Virus record (IMG/VR): IMGVR_UViG_3300027730_000147 | Span: 1-24,055 of that record | DNA length: 24,055 nucleotides | Strand: one strand, 5' to 3' | DNA from: a virus | Shown here: positions 9,436 through 15,413 of the stretch, piece after piece | How positions within the stretch are numbered: the first letter of the stretch is position 1 | How the letters are laid out: every line of letters starts with the position of its first letter | Notes under the pieces: generated by a model | Told to the model about the DNA's origin: nothing | Database searches by the model: none | Seen by the model: only the letters and a program-made list of their open reading frames with translations | Made by a program: the position numbers and the translations under genes

Positions 9436-11186
9436 TTTCCATATCCAAATCATTTGATGAAAGTCCTTTTTTGTTTGATCGTGTCACAGGCGATTTCATA
9501 AAATTACCTTATGATTTTTCCAAAATACAAATCCCTGTAAACGAATTAGCAGTATCTGGTGCCATTAATTTAAAACTAGATTATTTCTTTGAAAATTTGA
9601 TTTACCTATATTCTCAAAGCAAACTTTTAACAAATCAAATTCCTTATCAATTTTCAAGCTGGCTAGGTGTTGTTTCCGGTAAAAATAATGTGTCATGGAA
9701 CCAAAATACAATTCCGAATACAAGTGCCGCACCATTTGCCAACGCAGGTCTTTCTGCTTTGGATTTTCTTCAAGATTTAGTTACAATAAAAACTGAAAAT
9801 GATGAAATTTTGTTCATAGGAACTCAAGGTCAACAAATCGTTTATGCAGTTACAGATCAAAATTATTCATCATTCACAGTAATTTTATCATCTCCATACA
9901 TTGATGAATTTACCCAACTTAGAAACGGTAATGTAACAGATTTAATAGTGGATGGATACAATCTATATTCAATCGATTATACCAATAACAATGTTATTCT
10001 TTACGATATTGAAGGATTTATTGGTGGTGAAAATATAAAAAAGAATAAACGTTACATCAGAAAAATTATTGGTGGTCAAGGAGGAAGATACGATAACGGT
10101 GCGTTTAGAAATCCATTTGCTGCAGATTTTTATAATTCAACTCTTGTTGTTATGGACAGTGGAAATGCATGTTTGAAATTTTATGATTCAGATTTGAATT
10201 GGCGTTATTCCCTGGTCGTGAATCGAATTTTTAGAAATTATGAAATTGTAGATATAAAACTTCATAAAAATAAACTAACAGGAAATACGGATATTTTCAT
10301 GTTGTCCAAGAATAATAAAATAATAATTTTAAAAATTATGGATTCATCATTTGATGTTATAGATTTTTCACAAGAAACAACAACAGGAGAAATTGGTGTT
10401 AAATTTGTTTTTAGTAAAAACAACACAAACATTTTTTATATTCTCACAAACAAATCAATTTATAAAAAATTCTTTACACGTCCTGAAACAAGAATTGGAA
10501 AATTTGATTTGCAAAGAGATGGTGTTAAAAATTATGATTTAAAAGCTCTTGATATTATTCTAGAAAATGAAAATGATACGTTATTTTCATTTTCAAGAAC
10601 GTCATTATCTCCCATACTGTCCTGTGGACAATTTTTAAAGTTTATCGAACCTAATTTTACAAATAATATGTTATATTCATATGATTTTGACATTTATAAA
10701 AAAGATCAAATTCATATTAAAGATGAAGAATACTCACAGGCTCTTACGTTTAACAAATCAATTATTAAATTGATAAACAATAATTACATTCTTTTAAATG
10801 AAGCTAGAGAAAGATTTAAGTTTGATTTGGATCCTTATCTTCCATTATCGGCAGTTGATATTCAAATGACAAACAACGACATTTATCAAAGTTATAAATT
10901 TGTAAGAAATATCTATATAGATGATTCGGTTTTGAATGATCAGAATTTAGCAATAAATTGTAATAATTTTATTGGAAATAATGAGAATTTCCAAAGTGAC
11001 GTTATAAATCGCTGCCTGTATAGGATATATTTGCAACAATTAGCTCTTTTAAACATATTCCAGGGGGATACACCATTACCGTTACCTTTGTTCCTTTTGA
11101 ATTGTAATATTATTACAATAGCAAATGCCGACCTTATGCAAGGAGTTGGGGATGGTGCATTTTTAATCAGCATATTGTGCAATTGA
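9432..11186 (+). CDS. Virion protein with NHL-type beta-propeller (584 aa)
   Basis: I place the start at ATG 9432 because of the GGAGGG SD and the ATGA overlap with the preceding stop. Residues ~110-310 read as a beta-propeller: the segment at 214-252 has the NHL signature order (GGQGGRYDNGAFRNPFA, then ADFYNSTLVVMDSGN, then ACLKFYD), and neighbouring units TDLIVDGYNLYSIDYTNNNV and DIFMLSKNNKIIILKI look like further blades. Residues ~310-480 are mixed. The C-terminal ~100 residues (SIIKLINNNYILLNEARERF onward) are more helical and may be a multimerisation or attachment region. NHL propellers usually bind proteins, nucleic acids or glycans. Here, next to lectin, FG-GAP and LamG proteins, a tail-associated adhesion or structural function is inferred. 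No catalytic residues can be assigned. Confidence 0.65.
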   Translation: MISISKSFDESPFLFDRVTGDFIKLPYDFSKIQIPVNELAVSGAINLKLDYFFENLIYLYSQSKLLTNQIPYQFSSWLGVVSGKNNVSWNQNTIPNTSAAPFANAGLSALDFLQDLVTIKTENDEILFIGTQGQQIVYAVTDQNYSSFTVILSSPYIDEFTQLRNGNVTDLIVDGYNLYSIDYTNNNVILYDIEGFIGGENIKKNKRYIRKIIGGQGGRYDNGAFRNPFAADFYNSTLVVMDSGNACLKFYDSDLNWRYSLVVNRIFRNYEIVDIKLHKNKLTGNTDIFMLSKNNKIIILKIMDSSFDVIDFSQETTTGEIGVKFVFSKNNTNIFYILTNKSIYKKFFTRPETRIGKFDLQRDGVKNYDLKALDIILENENDTLFSFSRTSLSPILSCGQFLKFIEPNFTNNMLYSYDFDIYKKDQIHIKDEEYSQALTFNKSIIKLINNNYILLNEARERFKFDLDPYLPLSAVDIQMTNNDIYQSYKFVRNIYIDDSVLNDQNLAINCNNFIGNNENFQSDVINRCLYRIYLQQLALLNIFQGDTPLPLPLFLLNCNIITIANADLMQGVGDGAFLISILCN

Positions 11187-11190
11187 TTTA

Positions 11191-11198
11191 TTAAATAA
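11191..11198 (+). promoter_or_regulatory. Putative late promoter element (TTAAATAA)
   Basis: The 16-base gap between 11186 and 11203 is almost entirely this element. No SD is present. With T4-like geometry transcription would begin at about the A of the ATG, giving a leaderless message. Confidence 0.45.
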
Positions 11199-11202
11199 TT
11201 AT

Positions 11203-12069
11203 ATGGCCGGAAATTACCCTTTTCATGGAAAACTGCACAGATCAACACACCATACTGATCCCACAGCTGGCGTATTAGAAAGTGGCACAGATCCTGTTGC
11301 TGCACCATCAGCACCGTTTAAAGGAATTTTCCATACGGTTTTAGAAGGTAATAGTTATCAATGGTATAATGCTTATACATATCTTAAAACAAATAGTGCC
11401 AATTTTGCTCGTTTAGATACAGACAACATTTTTCAGAAAAATATAACAATTTTAGGAAGTTTAACTGCACTTGGCAATTCCGTATTTAGGAATACTATAT
11501 TCACAACCACAAGTGCTCTTAGTGTAATCAATAATGGAATAGGACCTGCACTTTATGTTGCACAAGCTCCAGGAATTTATGATATTGCCAGTTTCTATGA
11601 TTTGGATGGAATCGAAGTTCTTCACGTGGGAAATGGTCTTACAACAGCATCTCTTGGAAAAGTAGGCATAAACACAAGTTTTCCCACAGTTGAATTTACA
11701 GTAAACGGAGCAATCAGTTCCAACGATACAATAACTGTTCAGGGCGGAAACAGCAATCAATGGAACAGTGTTTACAATACAACAAAATCAACTAGTGGTA
11801 ATTGGAATCTTGGATATGATGCATATACAAATTTAATAAACAATAGTTCAGCTTATCTTTCAGGGGGTGTCGCATCAGCAATTGCATTTACTCCGATTAC
11901 AAACACAGATTATTTTTCAGCAAGAATAGAACCATTACAGCTTCTTGCAACAACAGTACAAAGTGCAATTTCTGCTTTGAATGAACGTATCAATACAATT
12001 TATGCATTATTGGAAGGTCTAACCGCAAACAAAGGAACCGTTTTTGTTTCCATAAGCAGCACACTATGA
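11203..12069 (+). CDS. Tail-fibre-like virion protein (288 aa)
   Basis: The N-terminus has a His/Thr-rich segment (HRSTHHTDPTAG near residue 12), an attachment-type start. A fibre-like body follows with low-complexity beta repeats, including ITILGSLTALGNSVFRN and NNGIGPALYVAQAPGIYDIA, then LHVGNG and GKVGINTSFPTVEFTVNGAIS. The series 'shared allele/GPALYV/GxVGI.T..P...F.VNG' is what phage fibres and trimeric shaft proteins commonly look like. A QWNSVYNTTKSTSGNWN stretch follows at about residue 187, and the C-terminus (ARIEPLQLLATTVQSAISAL onward) looks like a coiled coil suited to trimerisation. The assignment is by pattern, not by a specific family. The stop overlaps the neck-protein ATG as ATGA. 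It may be a whisker/fibritin-like or short fibre component near the neck, given the neighbour. Confidence 0.6.
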   Translation: MAGNYPFHGKLHRSTHHTDPTAGVLESGTDPVAAPSAPFKGIFHTVLEGNSYQWYNAYTYLKTNSANFARLDTDNIFQKNITILGSLTALGNSVFRNTIFTTTSALSVINNGIGPALYVAQAPGIYDIASFYDLDGIEVLHVGNGLTTASLGKVGINTSFPTVEFTVNGAISSNDTITVQGGNSNQWNSVYNTTKSTSGNWNLGYDAYTNLINNSSAYLSGGVASAIAFTPITNTDYFSARIEPLQLLATTVQSAISALNERINTIYALLEGLTANKGTVFVSISSTL

Positions 12070-13082
12070 GCCTGAGTTGCACAGTCACAGAAAGCGTGAG
12101 TACTTTTTACAGTACCAATTTGAATAGTCGTATCAAAGCTTTCAATGATCTGGGTATTCGTATCAGCCGTCAATTGGGCGCTCCTCTTGTTAATGTTGAA
12201 ATTCATCAGGATCAATTGTATGAGAATATTAGCATTGCTTTAGAAATGTTTAGCAAATTTGCAGGTTATACAGAAGAATATCTTGTGTTTGACAGTAATC
12301 TTTATGAAGATGGAAAAGGTGTTAGATTAGACACTCTTTTTAGTCTTACTCGGGATTTTAATTTTCGAGTTGATGTTCGCAATACTGAAATCAATAGCAT
12401 GTATAATATTGGAAATATGGTCATTGGCGATCCAACAAATCCCATGGCATTTCAAGTTTCAGAAGATGATCCCAAAGGAAATCTTCCGGATCAACTTTCT
12501 ATTTTAAACAGCTATGATTATCTTATTGGTGATTATAGAAAAGTTATTGATATTCGTGAATTTGAGGAAGGTAGCAATAACGGAGTAAACACATTGTTCA
12601 CCATTGAACAAACTCTTGCTCAACAAACTTATTTTAGTTATGCCATGGGAAATTATGGATTTGATTTAATCAGCTGGTATATTCTTAAAGATTGGTTAGA
12701 AATGCGAGAAAAACTTTTGGCCATTCGTCGTTCAGTTAAATTCGATGAACGTACACAGTACCTGCAAATGTATCCACCACCCCGTACTCCAGGATCTGGT
12801 TCCAGATTTTATGGTATAATTTCATGTTTTGTTGAACGTCCAGTTTATCAATTGATACAAGAACAGTGGATTCAACAATATGCATTGGCTTTAACAAAAA
12901 TTGCCGTGGGTCATGTTCGTGGAAAATACACTTCCGTCAATCTTTTCGGGGGTGGACAGATCAATTATAACGATATGTTGTCTCAAGGATTGCGTGAAAA
13001 AGAAGAACTAGAAAAGAGATTGTACGAAGGATCAGCTCCAGGACTAGGGGATGCCAGTCCGGTAACTTTCATGGTTGGGTAA
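12066..13082 (+). CDS. 13: Neck protein, T4 gp13-like
   Basis: This 338-aa protein matches the T4 gp13 neck family by its N-terminal core: IRISRQLGAPLVNVEIHQDQ (31-50), then LYENISIALEMFSKF. In gp13 proteins the pattern 'R.LGAP..(N/E)V...D.Q..D.I..A...F' is characteristic. The C-terminal half has QLIQEQWIQQYALALTKIAV followed by GHVRGKYTSVNLFGGG, also a family pattern. T4 gp13 is about 309 aa, so the length fits. In T4, gp13 and gp14 form the collar that closes the filled head and joins the tail. The ATG overlaps the previous stop (ATGA), and there is no SD, so initiation is probably coupled. It is followed 5 bases later by the gp4-like nuclease, so head-completion functions are grouped here. 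No gp14-like gene is recognised in this window. Confidence 0.8.
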   Translation: MSLSCTVTESVSTFYSTNLNSRIKAFNDLGIRISRQLGAPLVNVEIHQDQLYENISIALEMFSKFAGYTEEYLVFDSNLYEDGKGVRLDTLFSLTRDFNFRVDVRNTEINSMYNIGNMVIGDPTNPMAFQVSEDDPKGNLPDQLSILNSYDYLIGDYRKVIDIREFEEGSNNGVNTLFTIEQTLAQQTYFSYAMGNYGFDLISWYILKDWLEMREKLLAIRRSVKFDERTQYLQMYPPPRTPGSGSRFYGIISCFVERPVYQLIQEQWIQQYALALTKIAVGHVRGKYTSVNLFGGGQINYNDMLSQGLREKEELEKRLYEGSAPGLGDASPVTFMVG

Positions 13083-13087
13083 TTTTA

Positions 13088-13561
13088 ATGATACCTCTTC
13101 AAAAAAATTCCCGGTTCATACAGGGAGTTTTCAGTCCTAAAAATGAAAAAAAATATGTTGGAAAAAAACCTATCATTTACAGATCATCCTATGAATTGAA
13201 ATTTTTTCGTTTTTGTGATGATAATCCAAATGTTTCACGCTGGGCAAGTGAAAGCATAAAGATTCCTTATTTTCATCCATTCTCAAAAACAACCAGGTTA
13301 TATCATGTGGATCTTAACATGGTAATAAAAGAAGGAGATGTTTACAAAAAATATCTTGTAGAAATAAAACCAGAAAAACAAACACAAAAACCATATTTTA
13401 CAAACAGCAAGTGTAGAAAATCCACAATCCTCTATGAACAAATGACTTATGTAACAAATTGTGCAAAATGGGAAGCAGCCAAATTTTTTGCAAAAACCCA
13501 TGATATGCAGTTTATTATCCTTACTGAAAAAGATTTAAAAATAAATAACTCGAAAAAATAG
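13088..13561 (+). CDS. 4: Head completion protein, T4 gp4-like (TnsA-type nuclease fold)
   Basis: This 157-aa protein closely follows the T4 gp4 (gp50/65) head-completion pattern: IYRSSYELKFFRFCDDNPNV, then WASESIKIPYFHP, then YHVDLNMVI and LVEIKPEKQTQKP. The conserved residues form a TnsA/PD-(D/E)xK-like nuclease site: Glu36 (SYELK), Asp75 (HVDL) and Glu92-x-Lys94 (VEIK). In T4 this protein acts late in head maturation, after DNA packaging, and is needed for stable filled heads to join tails. Whether it cuts DNA is less certain. It sits 5 bases after gp13 and just before the promoter element of the prohead protease, consistent with a neck/head-completion unit. The length is like T4 gp4 (150 aa). 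Confidence 0.85.
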   Translation: MIPLQKNSRFIQGVFSPKNEKKYVGKKPIIYRSSYELKFFRFCDDNPNVSRWASESIKIPYFHPFSKTTRLYHVDLNMVIKEGDVYKKYLVEIKPEKQTQKPYFTNSKCRKSTILYEQMTYVTNCAKWEAAKFFAKTHDMQFIILTEKDLKINNSKK

Positions 13562-13569
13562 ATAAAATA

Positions 13570-13577
13570 TATAAATA
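13570..13577 (+). promoter_or_regulatory. Putative late promoter, exact TATAAATA
   Basis: An exact match to the T4 late promoter consensus lies in the 23-base gap before the protease ATG at 13585. No SD is visible between it and the ATG. It is the best single example of the motif repeated through the window. Confidence 0.65.
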
Positions 13578-13584
13578 ATTAAAC

Positions 13585-14265
13585 ATGAACGATGGATTAA
13601 AACTTATTGTAGAAAAGCCTGCTTCTAATGAAGATTTCGAATATGTGTTAGAAGAAAAAAATCCCAATCAACCTGCCACTCTTTTCATCAAAGGTCCTTA
13701 CATGATGGCAGAACAAGCCAATCGTAATCGTAGAATTTATAATCTGGAAGAAATGGCAAAAGAAGTTAATCGCTATACTGGAGAAATGATCAAGAATCAT
13801 CGTAGCATGGGTGAATTGAATCATCCTCAAACTCCTGAAGTTAATTTGGAACGGGTTTGTCACATGGTCACTGAACTTCGTCAGGACGGAAATGTGTTTT
13901 TTGGTAAAAGTAAAGTTCTTAGCACTCCTATGGGAATGATTGTTAAGAGTTTAATTCAAGATGGTGTTAAGGTAGGAATGAGTAGCCGTGCCTTGGGTAA
14001 ACTTTCAGAAAGTTCAAATGGAGTTAACAAAGTTTCAGATTTTCGTTTGGTTGCTATTGATTGTGTTGCTGATCCGTCGTTCCCCAAAGCTTTTGTTGAC
14101 GGAATTTTGGAAAGTAAACAATTCGTTCTTAAAGAAAGTGGACATTATGAGGAGATTTATGACAGTTTTTCTGATGCTCTTCGCAATCTTCCCCGGCATG
14201 ATGTTGAATCATTTTTGAAAGAACAGGTGGTTCTTTTCTTTAGAAAACTAAGCTCAAAAAGCTAA
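13585..14265 (+). CDS. 21: Prohead core protease, T4 gp21-like (peptidase family S80)
   Basis: A 226-aa serine protease of the T4 gp21 type. The diagnostic segments are NRRIYNLEEM (49-58), MGELNHPQTPEVNLERV with His80, GKSKVLSTPMGMIVKSLIQD, GVKVGMSSRALG with Ser133/Ser134, and VAIDCVADPSFPKAFV. The His in GELNHP and the Ser in GMSSR are the expected catalytic residues of this herpes-protease-like fold. In T4, gp21 is assembled inside the prohead, cleaves the scaffold and the N-terminus of the capsid protein at (I/L)xE sites, and then destroys itself. The length is close to T4 gp21 (212 aa). It is the first gene of the protease/small protein/scaffold/capsid series and has its own TATAAATA element 7 bases upstream. 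Confidence 0.9.
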   Translation: MNDGLKLIVEKPASNEDFEYVLEEKNPNQPATLFIKGPYMMAEQANRNRRIYNLEEMAKEVNRYTGEMIKNHRSMGELNHPQTPEVNLERVCHMVTELRQDGNVFFGKSKVLSTPMGMIVKSLIQDGVKVGMSSRALGKLSESSNGVNKVSDFRLVAIDCVADPSFPKAFVDGILESKQFVLKESGHYEEIYDSFSDALRNLPRHDVESFLKEQVVLFFRKLSSKS

Positions 14266-14270
14266 ATATA
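14263..14270 (+). promoter_or_regulatory. Possible late promoter element (TAAATATA) before the 49-aa gene
   Basis: TAAATATA begins at the protease stop codon and lies 6 bases before the ATG at 14277. It is one of the weaker members of the motif series and overlaps coding sequence, so it may be chance. Confidence 0.3.
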
Positions 14271-14276
14271 AAGACA

Positions 14277-14426
14277 ATGTACAATATTCAAAAGTCACTT
14301 ATCAACAATTTTCTTAAATGTCTTACTGAAAAAGATTATAATAATGCTAAAAAAGCTCTTAATTCTGTGATGGACATTAAATTACAAAATCGTATACAAA
14401 ACGCAGTTAAGCACTTAAAAAAATAA
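14277..14426 (+). CDS. Small prohead-core-like protein (49 aa)
   Basis: This short frame begins with ATG at 14277 and stops with TAA at 14424-14426, filling the space between protease and scaffold. The product is basic and helical by eye: MYNIQKSLINNFLKCLTEKD, then YNNAKKALNSVMDIKLQNRI, ending VKHLKK. The pattern of a short helix, 'EKDYNNAKKAL', and a second amphipathic helix resembles the small prohead-core/scaffold-accessory proteins that T4-like phages encode around genes 67, 68, 21 and 22. The position exactly between the gp21-like and scaffold genes supports that reading, but the sequence is too short for a firm family assignment. It has no SD. A TAAATATA element lies 6 bases upstream. 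Confidence 0.65.
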   Translation: MYNIQKSLINNFLKCLTEKDYNNAKKALNSVMDIKLQNRIQNAVKHLKK

Positions 14427-14442
14427 AAAAATTAGGACAAAA

Positions 14443-14456
14443 TAAATAAATAAATA
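14443..14456 (+). promoter_or_regulatory. Putative late promoter element, overlapping TAAATA copies, before the scaffold gene
   Basis: Overlapping TAAATAAATAAATA copies occupy the end of the 31-base gap before ATG 14458. The last copy ends 1 base before the ATG, so only the upstream copies could serve as a -10 element for this start. An AGGA is present further upstream at 14434-14437. Confidence 0.4.
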
Positions 14457-14457
14457 T

Positions 14458-15336
14458 ATGAGCAAAAACGTTGTTGATGTACTTAAAGAAGCCACAAAGG
14501 ATATTCTTAGCGAACAAACTTTGAATGAAATACAACAATCATTCGAAGCTTCTGTTAACGAAAAAGTTAAAATACACGTTGAAAAAGCTCTTGCTGAACA
14601 AGACGAAGATCACAGCAAAAAGCTAGAATCTCTTGTTGAAGCAATCGATAAAGATCATGTTGCCAAGCTGAATAAAGTTGTTGCTGCTATCGATGAAAAT
14701 CATAGCGGAAAGCTGAAATCTATTGTTGAAAAATATACAAAAGCTCTTAACAGCGAAGCCAAGAATTTCAAAAATGAAACCGTCAATGATATCAGCACCT
14801 ATTTGGAAGCTTATCTTGATGAAGTTGTTCCTACCGAAGACATCAAAAAAGCAGTGGCTAATCGCCGTGCTGTTGATATTCTCGGAAAGGTTCGCAATCT
14901 TCTCGCCATTGATGCCGCGACTGCCCAAGAAAGCATTCGTGAAGCCGTAATGGACGGAAAGAAACAATTAGATGAAGCTCGTAAAGAGCTTGAAAGCGCA
15001 AAAGAGCGCGGAGTAGTTCTTGAAAAAGAACTCAACAAATCACAAGCATCATTTCTTCTTGAACAGAAGACACGTGAGCTTCCTGAAAACAAGAAGAAGT
15101 ATATCCAAAAGCTTCTTGGCAATAAGGACGTTGAGTTCATCAAGGAAAACTTCGACTATACTCTTAAACTCTTTAATAAAACTGAAGAGGAGCGTCTTTC
15201 AACAATTCGCGACGAAGCTATAGAGCAAACTGAAACAGTTGATCGTGTCGTTGTAGAGGAAGCAGCTTCTGAAAAGCCTGCTTCTGAAGCCGACTCATCC
15301 ACTTCAAGTTATCTCAACGAGCTTGGTCGTTGGTAA
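14458..15336 (+). CDS. 22: Prohead scaffold (core) protein, gp22-like
   Basis: A 292-aa highly charged, mostly alpha-helical and coiled-coil protein, lying between the prohead protease genes and the capsid gene exactly where T4 carries the major scaffold gp22. It contains three imperfect 15-aa tandem repeats (residues 51-95: DHSKKLESLVEAIDK, DHVAKLNKVVAAIDE, NHSGKLKSIVEKYTK). The middle part has long Lys/Glu/Ala helices (ARKELESAKERGVVLEKELN). The end, ASEADSSTSSYLNELGRW, is a flexible tail like those seen in T4-like scaffolds. Several (I/L)xE tripeptides are available for protease cleavage. The scaffold is expected to template capsid assembly and to be degraded by gp21 inside the prohead. 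Base composition is intermediate between the AT-rich upstream genes and the GC-richer capsid gene. Confidence 0.8.
   Translation: MSKNVVDVLKEATKDILSEQTLNEIQQSFEASVNEKVKIHVEKALAEQDEDHSKKLESLVEAIDKDHVAKLNKVVAAIDENHSGKLKSIVEKYTKALNSEAKNFKNETVNDISTYLEAYLDEVVPTEDIKKAVANRRAVDILGKVRNLLAIDAATAQESIREAVMDGKKQLDEARKELESAKERGVVLEKELNKSQASFLLEQKTRELPENKKKYIQKLLGNKDVEFIKENFDYTLKLFNKTEEERLSTIRDEAIEQTETVDRVVVEEAASEKPASEADSSTSSYLNELGRW
14608..14742 (+). repeat. Three in-frame 45-bp tandem repeats in the scaffold gene
   Basis: Units at 14608-14652, 14653-14697 and 14698-14742 encode the pattern (D/N)H-x-x-KL-x-x-(L/V)V-x-A-I-D. The copies are diverged at DNA level, so this is an old internal duplication that lengthens a helix. 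Confidence 0.8.
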
Positions 15337-15338
15337 TT

Positions 15339-15358
15339 TCTGAGGTTTAAACCTGAGA
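15339..15358. promoter_or_regulatory. Near-perfect 20-bp palindrome between scaffold and capsid genes
   Basis: The centre AGGTTTAAACCT is a perfect 12-bp palindrome, and the flanking bases extend the dyad to 20 bp with one G/G mismatch each side of the centre. It begins 3 bases after the scaffold stop. As RNA it would fold only with a small AT loop and is not followed by a T-run, so it is a weak terminator candidate. A protein-binding dyad or RNA-processing hairpin is possible. The function is unknown. Confidence 0.4.
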
Positions 15359-15397
15359 TTATATGGTGGCATTCTTGTCACTGGTCGATTTTTTATA

Positions 15398-15403
15398 AAG
15401 GAG
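15398..15403 (+). promoter_or_regulatory. Shine-Dalgarno AAGGAG of the capsid gene, with TATAAAG just upstream
   Basis: AAGGAG lies 10 bases before ATG 15414. It is one of only two strong SD sequences I see in the window, fitting a gene that needs very high translation. The bases TTATAAAG immediately before and overlapping it could be a degenerate late promoter element. Confidence 0.7.
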
Positions 15404-15413
15404 AATGTAATAA

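Noticed and set aside
11203-12069. Diversity-generating retroelement target in the fibre-like gene
   Set aside because: No reverse transcriptase, template repeat or C-type-lectin variable region is visible in the window.
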